A program made the position numbers and the translations under genes. From Cryptomeria japonica (Eukaryota; Streptophyta; Pinopsida; Cupressales; Cupressaceae): a stretch of 64,000 bases of DNA. The notes under the pieces are model-generated. The model worked only from the letters and a program-made list of their open reading frames with translations, had not been told where the DNA came from and did not search any database. Shown here in pieces: positions 23,291-35,580 of this stretch. How positions within the stretch are numbered: the first letter of the stretch is position 1; every line of letters begins with the position of its first letter. The DNA lies in contig NC_081412.1 of NCBI RefSeq assembly GCF_030272615.1, forward strand, positions 98,517,796 to 98,581,795, in the 5' to 3' direction.

Positions 23291-24261
23291 CCCTGAAAGT
23301 TATCCCTATGTTTTACTTGTCATTTGCCAATTCCCCTCCTCTATATCTTTCACCAAGCAAAACTACCTTCTCTCTTCCCCCACCCTTTTGAAACACATTC
23401 CTATGAAATCTCTTTTTGATTGCGTTATAGAAACCCAAACCTTCTCTCCCGAAGCATCCGCTAGAAGCAATTGCCCCCATGTATGACTTAGTCCATGAGT
23501 ATTAATTGTACCCCCTAGCACCAATGAGAAAGGTGGAATCACTGCCAGCCTTACGACCAGACGTAAAGTAAACCCTAGTGGTAGAAGGAAACAACAATGC
23601 CATTCTCAACTTCATTCATTTTTTTTTTCAAGGAATTTGTAGGACATAATGCATGGAATATTGATAAAGCTAAAATACATAAAGTAACCAATGATAACAT
23701 TATTTCTTCTCTATCCATATTACATATTATATGTACATGAAATGATTACAAACATAATAGACCTATAACAACAATATCATTATAGTTTGTAGCTATCTAT
23801 TATTAATCTAAAAACTCTTTTTGGCTTTATCCTTACACAAAATAGGGTCGATGAGATTTTCAAATCTTTTATACAACAACACCTTCCAATTTCTAGACCT
23901 CAAAGAATATGCTCCATGGACTATTTGACCATCCCATATTCTAAATTACATTTAGAACACTCTGCTACAACAATTTGAGCACCCAAAACTCCAAGGGTGA
24001 TTCAATTAATGAATTGTCAATCACCTCTCTTGAGCTCCAACTACCAGAATTTTTTTAGATTTACTTTTTGCACATAGACACCTCAATGGAAGATAGTCTT
24101 ATAGTCACAAAGGGTAGATACAACCTTGAAAGTCTACCACGTGCTAGCTTTAATAGGAGTACGACCATGCGATTGTGTGAATTTTTTAGGAATATTCAAT
24201 AACTCACTAATCTTTGTAAATAACAACTCAATCTTGGTTTCCCAACTAAGGTAAGAACAAA
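23291..24261. other. Untyped stretch left of element B
   Basis: No clear gene. Minus-strand reading of about 23850-24100 gives a weak CSKCNLEYG...SMEHILFEV pattern that could be the zinc-binding end of a LINE reverse transcriptase, but it is interrupted by stops and I do not rely on it. Confidence 0.3.
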
Positions 24262-24559
24262 GAAACTGTAAGAATTTACCAATAATAACCAAGATCTAGA
24301 GGCCAATGAATTGCACAACACAAGAGGGACAAATATAGACAACTAGAAACTTTATTCTCATCAAGAAGCAAAAAAATGACCGATTGGATAAACCATACAA
24401 TGAATATGGGCCTACTTATCAAGGCAAGGCCATAGGTAAATGAGAGCATAATTATGACGCGTGGCCTAATGAGATACAAGGGTAGGTAGGGGTAGGTAGG
24501 AGAAATAATACATATTCCACTAAAGGTGGATCACCAACAAAAGGTGGAATGTGATAACT

Positions 24560-26693
24560 GTTGTCCTTGTTTTTGGCTGTAAGAAAAATAGGATAACCCC
24601 TACAAATTTTGTCCAATTTTTAGTCCATGTAATATAAGCATGCTTTTTGAAGTAGTCTTTATTCCCCCTCATGCATCATTTAGGACCCTCGATTTTGATT
24701 CAAAAGTTCTAGTCCTTTTTTGGGTCTTTTAAGTGAGTTTTTGTGTCTTAGTGTAAATCAGGTTCACAAACCCGAATTACACCTCTTTTATGCACACAAG
24801 TGTAAATCAAGGTTACAAACTCGAATTACACTTCCCCTTAAATTTTTTTAGTCCGGTGCCAATTGGGTTCGTAATCCCGATTTACACCACTTCATAACCA
24901 AGTCTTTCATGTCAGGTGCAAGTTGGAGTTATAACCCTGACCTACACCTAAAGCCTTAGAAGTCATGTTTTTGTTGCAAGTTGGAGTTGTAACCTTAAAT
25001 TACATCAAGTCCTCCCATTTTGGTGCAAGGCAGGGCTTTAACCCTGACCTGTACCAAGTCGCACCCATTTTGGTGTAGATCGGGGTTGTATCCCCAACCT
25101 ACATCGAGTCCTCTCAAAATGGTGCTAGGCGGGGTTATAACCTCGACCTACACTGAGTCCTTACCCAATGGTGCATGTCAGGCTTATAACCCCAACGTAC
25201 ACCATTTTCTTTGCATATTGCTAAGTGCCAAGTATTGGTGCAAATCGGGGTTGTAACTCCAACTTGCACCATAATTCTTTCTTAGGTGTAAATCGGGGTT
25301 ATAACCCCAATTCATGCCAAAGTCATTTTCTTTGCTTTTTCATAAGTGCGAATCAGATTTATAAGTCTGATATGCACCTATATGATTGTCAACCCTTCCC
25401 AAATGCAAATCAGACTTATAAGTCTGAAATGCACTTCATGATCCCATTTTAGTCATTTTTGTCCAACTCTAGGAATTTATCAAATCCATTTCTGTAACTC
25501 CACTTTAGATGCCAGATTCAGCACATTGGGACTAGATGACTGTGAAATACTACTTTTTGACAATATGACAATTTATTAAAGCAAAATGGAGACAATGATG
25601 AACAAGACTAGGCTCATGACACTTAGTCATTTTTATGCATCTCTAGTCTAGTGTCATGTTGTAATCTCAATCAACACCTCAAGTGTCATTTTGTATTCAA
25701 GGTTTTGTATCCAGAACTTGCATGTGTCCTAAGTCAAATTGAACTCTACCTTTGACTTATTCACAAATTAGTTGTAACTTTCCTAGTTTCATGTTGGACC
25801 TCTCCTCTATTTATACGAGGATTTTCATTGTAATAAGGATCTTCTTGATCTTTTTGGATCTATGAGGAATCTCTAATCTATATGCCAAAACTCTGCAGGA
25901 GTGGAGCAAAAATGAAAATTTGTGTTCCTATTGTTATTTTGCAAACTTGATCGAATAAGAAGAAATATTTGGTATCTAGACTTTGTGTTGGATTCATTTG
26001 TGGTTTATGGTGAGAGTGTTCTTATGTCATTCTTATTGTAAATTATTATTTTTCTCAAGTAAAGGTGTTATTGAGGAAATATTGTTAAAGAGTAGAAACA
26101 ATGGTTGGTTTCTGGACTTTGTGTCATATTTCAACTTTTTTTTATTAGGATTAATAGAAGGAGATAACAACTTGAAGACTTTTAGCTTCATATTGTTATT
26201 CCAAGAAAATATTATCAAAGTTGTAACAGGTTATCAAGATATAGACTTTGTGCTTTTCTTCGTTATCTGAAGTGCATAATTGTGGGTTATAGAAGTCATA
26301 TGAAAAAGGTTGATAGGATTATAGTGATTACAAGAATTTGAGCTTGAACATTGTTTTCTTGTCCCGAAGAAGCAATTGAGGACTTTGGGCCTTTATGGAA
26401 ACTTTGCTTCTTCACTTATTTGTATTTTGATCATTCCTACATTTTGAGTTAATTTGTAACATTGAAATTGTAAGAATGATTGCTGCTCTATATTGTAAAT
26501 TCTTTCCTAAAGAAAGGGAAAAGAATAACATCTATTCTAAAAAAAGAGAATAGGATGATGTACCACCTTGTTTAGATTAGAGACTAGAAGTTTTATTTTA
26601 AATAGAGTAAATTAGGAGGGATTTAATCTCATGTACTGTGGTTGAAACCACAGTTTTGTAAACTCATCTAGTTTGCAAAATTATCATCCAACA
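24560..26693 (+). mobile_element. S: 2.1-kb solo LTR inserted in the B 3' LTR
   Basis: The 5' LTR of B is an empty-site reference: it reads GGAATGTGATAACAAGATAAC at about 57983. Here the same sequence is opened, with ATAAC at 24555-24559 and 26694-26698. The insert starts TGTTGTCC and ends CATCCAACA, LTR-like ends in inverted orientation, and has no internal region. A TATA box (TATTTATA, 25808-25815) fits the plus orientation. An array of 13 palindromic units fills 24751-25434. I cannot name the parent family. Confidence 0.82.
24751..25434. repeat. Array of 13 palindromic units in LTR S
   Basis: Units start near 24751, 24800, 24855, 24915, 24974, 25022, 25072, 25121, 25170, 25237, 25285, 25345 and 25402, spaced 48-67 bases. 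Each is about 33 bases and roughly self-complementary, for example AAATCGGGGTTATAACCCC near 25290. The last unit has a different stem (CAGACTTATAAGTCTG) that is still a perfect palindrome. Confidence 0.85.
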
Positions 26694-26848
26694 ATAACAA
26701 GATAATACCACAAAAGGTGGAATTTCTCCTACAACCATTTTCCCTAGATGCACACTTCCCTAGGTGTCTCATATGAAAACTACAATGAATGCATTATCCT
26801 AATTCAACTTAAGTAAAGTGTAATTATGAGACATAATTTGCATCAACA

Positions 26849-26860
26849 CCCCCCCCCTTG
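26849..26860 (-). other. B polypurine tract
   Basis: The minus strand reads CAAGGGGGGGGG immediately before the TGTTGATGC start of the 3' LTR. Confidence 0.75.
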
Positions 26861-27169
26861 AAATAAACTTAAGAGAATGTAGAATCAAGCTAACAATGCA
26901 AGATAGATCCTAGCTACTAGGCAAAGTTAAGTACCCATGAATAAATGCAATGCAATCTCTCACAAATGGAGAAAGAGAGAAAACCCAGTGGAGAAAAACT
27001 CCCCCCCCAAAAGAGGGATGAAAATACAAAAGAATTCTCAAAGAAGAAGGACAACACCTCAAGAGAGGAAAAAGCCCCCTCGACCCCCCCCCCACCCGCC
27101 CCCATAAGAGAGGATGGAGAAGTCAACTGACCCCCCATGAAGAAATATCTCGCACCCCCGAGAGAGCTC
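26861..27169 (-). other. B 3' untranslated region
   Basis: It lies between the end of the RNase H coding part and the polypurine tract. Several C-runs (27001-27009, 27085-27095) are on the plus strand. The ORFs here are byproducts of the skewed composition. Confidence 0.55.
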
Positions 27170-27288
27170 ACAACTCATTAAACTTACTCTCAATAAAGTT
27201 TTGGTGAAGATGTTTGTAACCTACTCTATTATAGGACAATAATGCAAATCAATGATCTACTCCTGAATCATCTCCCTGATGTAGTGCA
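27170..27288 (-). pseudogene. B RNase H C-terminal tail, separated by insertion C
   Basis: The minus strand reads MHYIREMIQE, stop, IIDLHYC, then NIFTKTLLRV, the usual end of copia pol (HYIREMIQE...DIFTKPL). It continues directly from the RNase H part that stops at 34191 on the other side of C. The GTGCA copy at 27284-27288 is the target duplication. Confidence 0.85.
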
Positions 27289-28224
27289 TGTTGGCAACCA
27301 ATAACACTGAGAGGGGGGGATGTGAATCAATGTTATACTGGAATAGTAGATTTTAGCCTTAACAAAACATTCATACACCAACCGGTATACTGATATAAAC
27401 AAAATTGAAAGAAGTAAAGCAACCAATAAACCAAACACATAAATGAGAATCATAACACACAGATTTATACATGGAAAACCTCAAAGAGGAAAAACCATGA
27501 TGGGATTTGTGACCCACAATATCGATCCATTGGCCATATGAAGAGATATTACAATATATGAGGGGCCTGCACTTGAACGAAGGCTTACAGCCTAGAGCAC
27601 ACTGCTCAATCACAATAGGAGCCTCACTGAGTACATAGAATTCCAGACAACAATTCGGAGAAGTGTGAACTGCTAAGTTAGCATCTTCTATGCCAGAATA
27701 CAGTTCCAGTTTAAGCTCTGCCTATTCCGGTCTGAAATCCTAAACCCTTTATCGGAATAACCCTTACAATGAATTCCTCACATACATAATCTCTTTGAAT
27801 AATTTTGCATCACATTACATTCGCATCATAATCTATTACATCTATTCATAATGATCTAAACATACTGACCTATATACCCTATATAGCTTTTATGCCTTAT
27901 GTCGACTTACAAAGATATATACAATATCAGATTACATGTTAGCCAGATAACATAAATGTATAAACATTAAAACAAGTTGCCGATGCCGGATCCAAGATAT
28001 GTCGGCCTCCAATACTGGTAACCTTTTCTATACTATGTTGGCTTGTATTGCTTGTGACCAAAGAAGTCTTCCTGACCTGCCAGTGTCGGTGCCAGTGCTG
28101 GTGTAGAATCTGTGAAGTGTCTTCCGGTACACCATAGAATCAAAACATGAAGCCGAAACACAAAATCATGTTGCCATCAATGACAACATAATGAAACCAA
28201 CCAATAGAGTGTCAATTGCCAACA
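27289..28224 (-). repeat. C 3' LTR
   Basis: It matches 33251-34190 over its whole length, including TGAGAGGGGGG near the inner end and the GGAAAACCTCAAAGAGGAAAAACC motif at 27473. Minus-strand TATA-like sequences (TATATAGG) lie near 27870-27890. Confidence 0.88.
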
Positions 28225-28238
28225 ATCTCCCCCTTTGG
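28225..28238 (-). other. C polypurine tract
   Basis: The minus strand reads GCCAAAGGGGGAGAT against the LTR start TGTTGGC. The same tract precedes the 3' LTR of E. A second copy (GCATTGATGTCAAAGGGGGAG type, minus strand) lies at 28409-28430. Confidence 0.85.
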
Positions 28239-28495
28239 CATTGATGGCAACACTCATGTGAAAAATGGTCAAGGTTTCATCTGCCGGTTTCATCCCGCCC
28301 TGCTCCCCCTGAGCTGAATATGAAAAATACTCCATATCTCCAAAAATCCAAAACTCGGTAACTCCCCCTAATGTATACAACCCTTTTATTCTTTTTCACA
28401 TCTATACTACTCCCCCTTTGACATCAATGCCATTAAGAATTCTAAAAAGAATGTCAAAGAATAAGAATTGTACAATGAATATCCCCAAGAATGTC
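28239..28495 (-). other. C region between ORF2 and the polypurine tract
   Basis: Non-coding. It contains one arm of a 13-bp inverted repeat (28239-28251; partner 28170-28182 in the LTR) and the second polypurine-like copy at 28409-28430. Confidence 0.65.
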
Positions 28496-31400
28496 TTACC
28501 GGAGCTTGACCAACTTCAAAATTTCTGGATAAGCCTTCTCAAGTAACTCCACATAAGTATCCCAGTAGGTTTTGAATGTGCCAAAAATAGATACAAGTCC
28601 ACTCAATAAATGTGCAAAAGATTCTTTTTCATTTACCTCTGCTGGTGTGGGCTTTCCCACCATATCCATGCATTCTTTCTTATGTACAGAGAGTGAATCC
28701 AATCTTGGACTCACCAAGCCTCTCAGACTTCTGGCTCTTTGAATTATTTTGTCTCTTTCCTTCTCAAGAGCAGAAAATTGGTTCTCCAAAATGAAAATTT
28801 GACCATCAACTGATGTAGTCAATGAAATTAATCCATCAAAAGAGTTAGCAATACTTACAATTTTCTCCTGAATCTCCTTTATCTTTTTATCTACATTTGT
28901 TGTAAGTATTTCAGTATTGCAACGTATCCTATATTTATTTGTACATTGTTTCAAAGAATTTTCTATTAGGATTAGCTTCTCCTCAATCTTTTTCTTCTCT
29001 GTTTTGAATTACTTGATCAAAAGCGACTCGCTTAGCCTGAGTGAATCTTTCTAGTGCTTGTTGGTTAGATATTTGCTATAAGAATTGAAAGTATTTTGAT
29101 ATGTACTCAGTGATTACCTTAAGCTTGCCGGAAGGGCTCACTTCATTTTCAATCTTACACTCCAAGACCAATCTGTGTAAAACAGTGATTGATTGATCTA
29201 TAATCCCCTTGTCTGTGGTTCCCTCCTTCATCAATTTTTTAGCAACCACCATCATCAGTTTAGTGGGACTCATCTTTGTGATGGTTTTCTTTTCTACCTG
29301 AGAAGTGTCAATTGACAATAATGATGGGCCAACAACTGGTTCCCTACCAGATTCCCCTGTTTTCTCCTCTGATGTTTTATCCTTTATAACGTCCTCACTT
29401 GCACCGGTGGCTTCGCCACTTGGTGCAATCTATATAACTGTTGGCTCCTCTATAGGAACAATATCCTCAACCTGTACATTTGTATCTAGAGGACAATTGT
29501 CCTCAATATTAGTATCATGTACAATGTTAGCTTGTTCATTCTCATTATTAACCGATATCTCAGTATTTGTCTGTACATCTGTATTTACCAGTGGCTCAAT
29601 TTACACTATCCTAATATTTTTTGAAAATTGAGGGTGAAGGACCCATAATGCCCTTTCCTTTTCCTTCAACCGATGTATCTACAGTATCTATCTTGGTCTC
29701 CGGTGAAGTAAAGAATCCTCCGTGTTCTCCCAAAAATTTAATCCATTCTTTTTGAGTTTCCTTTATTACTTCATTCACTCTCCCTAGCATCATACTAGTT
29801 ATCCTATGTTTGCTATTAAAGACTTTTCTGTCTGCCACCTCAATTGTCTTTTCCATTTCATTTGGAGCTATAGTAACATAGATAGCTAATAGTTATTGCA
29901 TTTTAATGTGTTTATCCTCTTGCATAGCAGATAATCTTCTAGCATCTAACATGTTATATAACTCACTCGATATTTAATTTTCTATCTCTATTAAGACTTT
30001 CTTATAGATATCCAAGTATAGTAGGACTGTTTCTTCTACCTCTCTCTATTCATCATCCTCTAAGTTTTCATAATAAAATTTAACATTCTTCAACATGCCA
30101 TCTTTTGTGATTTCATCTATAATTTCTGCACAAGTTTTAGGTCGTATGATAGTTACATTACCAATTTCAAGTGCTAAGTCAATGTCACTCTTCTTCTTCC
30201 TCTTGCCAGTACCAGATGTAGTTGTAGGTGTAGCTTTAGGTGCTTGCTTATGTGCCAGTAGCTTGATTGTGACCTTTCTAACCGGTTGCTTCTTTTCTTC
30301 CACCTTTGTTTCCTCTGGTTTCTTCCTAACAACCCTCTTAAATGCTAACAGTGTATCATCCTCTGATTTAGATTATGCAGTAACAGGTTCAATATGAACT
30401 TGCAGATCCTTCCTCTTTCTACCTTTCTCCAGGACAACATCAATTAGTGCCTTGATGTCCTTTGAGACCTTCTGCACAAACTTACTTGCTTTTCCTTCTC
30501 ATTTCTCCCTTTTCTCCCGGTTGAACTCTATTTCAACCTCTTGAATTTTCTGCTATGCAGTTCCACAGGGCTTCTCTGCTTCATCAATTGGTGCATCAAT
30601 TAGCATTTTTGCGTAGGCTTCAAGAATATGTGCATCCACCTCATAGCCCATTTCTTCAATCCAAATCTTGTGTAGCTTAACTACTTCCATGAGAGTCTCA
30701 TCCTTCTTTACCATGAAGCATATGTCGGTAGAGTATTTTTCTACTACATGCTCAGGTACCCTTACCCTAGATCTCATAGATTTTTGAAATGCCTTAAAAT
30801 AACCCCATATCTTATCATCTCTCTGACTTCCTAATGCAACAATTGACTGTTTCAATTCTCTTCCTACCAGAATGTCAAAAGCCCATTGCCTCTTACCAGA
30901 ACTGGGTGAATCATTCAGAAAATATAACATCAAGAAGACTAACAAGTTCCCATACTATAAAGTGCCCTTCTTCTCACCCTTAATCTTTCCTAAGTTGATT
31001 AACAACTCATCAAGCATCCAACTGCATAGATCTAACTTTATATTATCTCTCATCATTTTATATGCAGCCAAAATACATGAACTGGAAACAAAATTTAGTC
31101 GGTTTGACTGAGTTACCATATATCTGATAATCATGCTACCAAATTTGATGTTGGTGTTGGTGATAGTGCTCAATTTCATGGATCTTTTGTTAGATGTAGC
31201 ACCAACGATCTTCCTCATGAAGTTGTTTGAAACTTTCTTGTCTGGATGTTGCCCTACCGATGGCAAACCAGTAATTGCTTGGATGCCTTCCTTGGTGATT
31301 TTTTAAGGTTTGTTCAGCCATATGAATTCCCCATGTACTCTACTCAGTACATATATGATTATCTCATTCTCAAACTAAGGAATATCCAGAATGCATGTAA

Positions 31401-31698
31401 ACCCTAGTTCTTCAATATGTTTATATACTGGTTTGATCTTTCCAGATTCTCCCATTAGCTCACTCGTATACATTCCCTTAATTTTTGAAGTTCCCAAGTC
31501 CTCGATATGACAGTGAATATATACCCTAATATCCTCTACATACACAACTCCTTCTGGAATGCGAGAAACTGCTCCAAGCAAGTCTTCCAGGGTAGCCACA
31601 TGTGGATATTGCTTGAAAATTGGCCTGGGGTGGTCCTTGACCTCTACGATAGTTGGGTTTGCAACAAAAATAGGAATAGAAGATTATCCTGCTTCCAT
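28496..31698 (-). pseudogene. C ORF2, unknown protein, broken
   Basis: The start at 31696-31698 is chosen by alignment with E. Segments ANPTIVEVKDHPRPIFKQ, SRIPEGVVYVEDIRVYIHC, LSRVHGEF, NKRSMKLSTITNTNIKFGSM, DLCSWMLDELLINLGKIK, WIEEMGYEV and GRVNEVIKETQKEWIKFL follow the E protein in order, clearly diverged but easily aligned. A basic segment (GKRKKKSD) precedes a conserved middle domain, and a coiled-coil segment ends the protein (28496-28954). Stops and frameshifts occur near 31681, 31374, 30946, 30045 and 29600. I recognise no known domain. Confidence 0.8.
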
Positions 31699-32061
31699 GT
31701 TTAAAGAAAAATACCCCTTGATTGCTCTCGATAAAAACCTTCAACAAATTCTTTCAGACGTCGGTGAAATCGCTCAAGAAGAAATCTGATTGCCTCTAAA
31801 TAGCCTCTGATCACACTTAGTCACTCTGAAATTGCTCTGAATGCAGGGTGATTAACAATGAAGTGTATTCGACCTTTTAATCATCGAGAAAAACCCTAAT
31901 ATTCCATTGACATAAATGACTACCGGTGAAAGATACCAGATCTCTCTCAGAATATATCCATGCCGAATAATCCTCTCTAATATCTGGAACATCTTCCACA
32001 ACCTCTTCCCGAGGCATATGCAACATCTTCATGAATTTTTCCTACCCCTAAGGCATCTGCC

Positions 32062-33183
32062 TTAGTTATTAGATGAGCTTCCTATTGGTGCAAGAGCAAC
32101 CTCTTCTGCTGGATAAGTAACTGGGACATTCCCATCTGATGATTGTTCTTCAGTCTTCCTAACCCATCTCTGAGTATGATCTTGCCGGATTTCACTAAAC
32201 TTCACTTTTCCTTTTTCATTTGATCCTCCATTACTAACCGGTGGATTTCTGCTTCTACAGAACTTAGGAATATGTCCAACTTCATTGCATGCATAACATG
32301 TAACATTGTTCTTCTGAATTGCTTTGTTAAAACTGGTGAAATTGCTTGACCTGCACTGATTAGCTATATGTCCAATTTTTTCACAAGCATAACATTTAAC
32401 ATTTATTCTGCAATCTTCTGTCTTATGACCAAACTTATTGCATTTAGAACATTTACCGGGAGCAGAATCAGGGTTCTGATTTGCTCTGTTTCTACATTGC
32501 CTAGCCATGTGACCAAATCTATTGCAATCAAAGCATCTACCATTGAATTTATAAGTATTAAATTGTCTTACCGGCGCCTTATGGTTTTGATCTTTATTAG
32601 CAGTACCAGAACCCTATCCTTTCTCAAATCCAAGTCCACTGGAATCTCCAATCTGTCTCTATCTCTTCAATAACTCATCAAGTTGTGCTGCGCTGATCTT
32701 GAATTTTTCTTTGTACTCACTTGCAGTAGTTAAATATTCTCTTAGTATTATCATTTTTCTCTCAAGCTCTTGCTCATTACTCTGAGATTGTACCAAATCA
32801 GTTCTCAACATATCATTTTCATGAACTGACCTACCACATTCTTCAAACTTGTTTTTCAGGGATACAACAAGATTTTCTTCCTTTTTCTTTCTGTCCTCAA
32901 TCTCCTTAGACATCCTCATAGTTATAAATTACATTTCATTCTTCATAACCATTTTCGCCTAACTGAATTTCTGACATTGCTCCTTAAGTGCATTTTTCTC
33001 TTCATCATCCCGATTTTGCAAAAGTTCCTTCCTCCTAGATTGAATAGATGATAGCCTCTCTTGTAGGACAAGAATGAATTCCTTAGCGGAATTCAATTCA
33101 TCTTGTATCTTTAAGTTCTTCAACCTTTCAGCATCATAATCTTCAAGTGCCATTTCAAGCAACTTCTCCAAAGCCATATTCAA
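32062..33183 (-). pseudogene. C ORF1: coiled-coil protein with four CCHC zinc knuckles
   Basis: The N-terminal half is predicted coiled coil (EKLLEMALEDYDAERLKNLK, KEIEDRKKKEENLVVSLKNK, ENDMLRTDL), as in E. Four knuckles follow: CFDCNRFGHMARQC, CSKCNKFGHKTEDC, CYACEKIGHIANQC and CYACNEVGHIPKFC. In-frame stops near 32957, 32940 and 32655 break the frame. The knuckles suggest nucleic-acid binding as in Gag; no usual capsid domain is visible. Confidence 0.85.
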
Positions 33184-33236
33184 TGATTCTGATTTCAGGA
33201 TCTTCCTCGAGCTGTTAAACTTCCTCTAAGGCACAA

Positions 33237-33250
33237 GGATATGATCCAAT
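33237..33250 (-). other. C degenerate primer binding site
   Basis: The minus strand after the 5' LTR reads ATTGGATCATATCC. E has ACTGGTATCAGAGC at the same place, so this is a decayed initiator-Met type site. Confidence 0.5.
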
Positions 33251-34190
33251 TGTTGGAAACCAATAACACTGAGAGGGGGGGGGGGGGGTTGTGAATCAAT
33301 GTTATACCAGAATAGTAGATTTTAGCCTTAACAAAACATTCATACACCAACCGATATACTGGTATAAACAGAATTGAAAGAAGTAAAACAACCACTAAGC
33401 CAAACACATAAATGAGAATCATAACACATAGATTTATACGTGGAAAAGATCAAAGAGGTAAAACTACGGTGGGATTTGTGGCCCACAATATCAATCCACT
33501 GGCCATATGAAGAGATATTACAATATATGAGGGGCCTGCACTTGCAGGAAGGCTTACAACCTAGAGCACATTGCTCAATCACAATAGGAACCTCATTGAC
33601 TACATAAAATTCCAGACAACAATCCATAGAAGTGTGAACTACTAAGTTAGCATCTTCTATTCCAGAATACGGTTCTGGTTTAAGCTCCGTCTGTTCCGGT
33701 TTGAAATCGTAAACCCTTTACTAGAATAACCCTTACAATGAATTCCTCACATACATAATCTCTTTGAATAATTTCACATCACATTAAATTCACATCATGA
33801 TCCATTACATCTATTCATAATGATCTAATCATACTGACCTATATACCCTATACAACTTTTATGTCGGCTTACAAAGATATATATATATATATATAATATC
33901 AGATTACTTGTCGACTAGATAACATAAATGTATAAACATTAAAACAAGTTGCCGATGACGGATCCAAGATATGTCAGCCTCCAATACCGATAACCTTTTC
34001 TATACCATGTCGGCCTGTATTGCCGGTGACCAAAGAAGTCTTCTTGACCTGCCGGTGCCGGTGTCGGTGTAGAATCTGTGATGTGTTTGTCGGTACACCA
34101 TAGAATCAAAACATGAAGCCGGAACACAAAATCATGTTGCCATAAATGACAACATAATGGAACCAACCAATAGAGTGTCAATTTCCAATA
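33251..34190 (-). repeat. C 5' LTR
   Basis: It matches the 3' LTR and has a longer G run (14 G at 33275-33288) and a TA repeat at 33880-33893. The terminal CA has become TA at the outer end. Confidence 0.88.
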
Positions 34191-34740
34191 GTGCATGTGG
34201 ATTTTAAAATGTTTGGTCCGTTGATGATGAATCGGGTTCTTCGAGATTTGAATAACACTCTAATTGTTGCAATGAAGGACTGTAGGTTGTGGGTGGTGAA
34301 GCCAAACTCTATGAGAATATTTTGAAGCTAAATAGCCTTAGTAGCTACATAAAAAACCCCTCGATACTTAGCCTCAGTCGAAGAAAGAGAAATAGCATGT
34401 TGTTTCTTTCTCTGCCAACAAATGGGGCCCGAACCAAGATGAAAGCTATAACCTAAAGTGGACTTACAATCATCAAGATTGCCAACCCAATTTGAGTATG
34501 TGTATCCAATCAAGGTAAGTCCTATGCCAGTTGCATAGTGAATCCCATAGTGATGTGTACCCCATATGTAGCGCAATATGTGTTTGGCATATTTCCAATG
34601 AATCTCATGTGGTTCCTACATAAAGTGTGAAACCATTCTAACCATGAATGAAGTAGAAGGGCATGTGTGAGTCAAGTAGATGAGACTCCCAACAAGCTGA
34701 TGATACAATGTGGCATCAGCAAGTGGAGTGAAACACTTAG
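34191..34740 (-). pseudogene. B RNase H
   Basis: The minus strand reads LRYIWGTHHYGIHY, GYTYSNWVGNLDDCKSTLGY and ISLSSTEAKYRG, the copia RNase H pattern, then KNPIHHQRTKHFKIHMHY running to the C insertion point. The stop after ATKAI (about 34327) and others show decay. The Asp of the first motif has become Asn-like (YSNW where the family has DADW). Confidence 0.88.
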
Positions 34741-35580
34741 CCTAAAGATTGACTCCTGAAAGAAAGGGAGTCGGTGCAGGCTTACAATCAGCCATGTGGA
34801 ACCAAGCAAGAAGATCAAGAGCATACTTGGGCTGCACAAGAGTAATCCCAAATGGCAACTGAGAAATCTCAATCCTGAGAAAGTAGTGCAAAAGGCCCAT
34901 GTCAATCATAGAAAATCTCTCATGCAAAGTAGATTTGACACTGACAATGATGGATAAGGTACTCCCCATAATGATCAAGTCATCAACATAGAGCACAAGT
35001 ATCAAATGAGAGTCATCCTGTCGCAAAATATACATATTTGAATCAAAATGACACCTAGTGAATCATGTAGAGAGAAAAAAGGAATCCATCTTGGCATACC
35101 AATCCCTAGGGGCCTACTTGAGGCCATAGATAAACTTCCTCAATCTGCAAACCAAAGAAGAATCTTGAACGAATCCCTATAACTGCTCCATGTAAATCTC
35201 CTCTTTGAGATCCCTATGAAGGAAGACACTCTTCACATCCATTTGATGTGCGACCCAACCATGAGTTGTGATGATAGCAAGTGTCAAGCGATTGAAGTTC
35301 ATCTTAGCTATAGGTGGAAAGGTCTGAGTATAATCAACACTAGGAACCTATGAGAAACCTCTCGCAACAAGCCAAGCCTTGTACTTATCCACACTACCAT
35401 GCGCTGCAAACTTAGTCAAATAGATCCACTTACATCAAAACATCTTTCTCCCCTTAGGGAGAGGGAATAACTCCCAAGTGTTGTTCCTCATCAAGGAACT
35501 ATACTCTTCCTCCATGGCTAAGTCCCACTCAGGAACTCTTGATGCTTCCTGAAAGGATTGTGGATCAGAAGCTATAACAA
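34741..35580 (-). pseudogene. B reverse transcriptase (RVT_2)
   Basis: Segments EEEYSSLMRNNTWELFPLP, KYKAWLVARGFS, HQMDVKSVFLHRDLKEEIYM and LYVDDLIIMG appear in order on the minus strand. The YVDD active site is intact. Stops interrupt the frame, including one after GRKMF, one after ARGFS and one in YGLK-APR. Confidence 0.9.

Larger units (their letters stand above)
24267..26848 (-). repeat. B 3' LTR, split by solo LTR S
   Basis: 24267-24559 and 26694-26848 together match 57711-58144. The outer end is TGTAAGAATTTACC, the inner end GCATCAACA. Without S and its target copy it is 443 bases long. Confidence 0.85.
27289..34190 (-). mobile_element. C: pol-less two-ORF LTR retrotransposon, degraded copy
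   Basis: TSD GTGCA at 27284-27288 and 34191-34195. LTRs of 936 and 940 bases (27289-28224, 33251-34190) start TGTTGG and end CCAACA/CCAATA. On the minus strand the internal part has a coiled-coil four-knuckle ORF1 and a long ORF2, both collinear with element E, a PPT identical to that of E, and no protease, RT, RNase H or integrase. It interrupts the RNase H of B. Confidence 0.88.

Noticed and set aside
23830-24200. Possible zinc-binding end of a LINE reverse transcriptase
   Set aside because: The Cys pattern is partial and the frame has several stops, so I do not call it a gene fragment.
25983-26270. A 95-codon plus-strand ORF in solo LTR S
   Set aside because: It sits downstream of the LTR TATA box, is dominated by Phe and Leu from AT-rich DNA and has no family resemblance.
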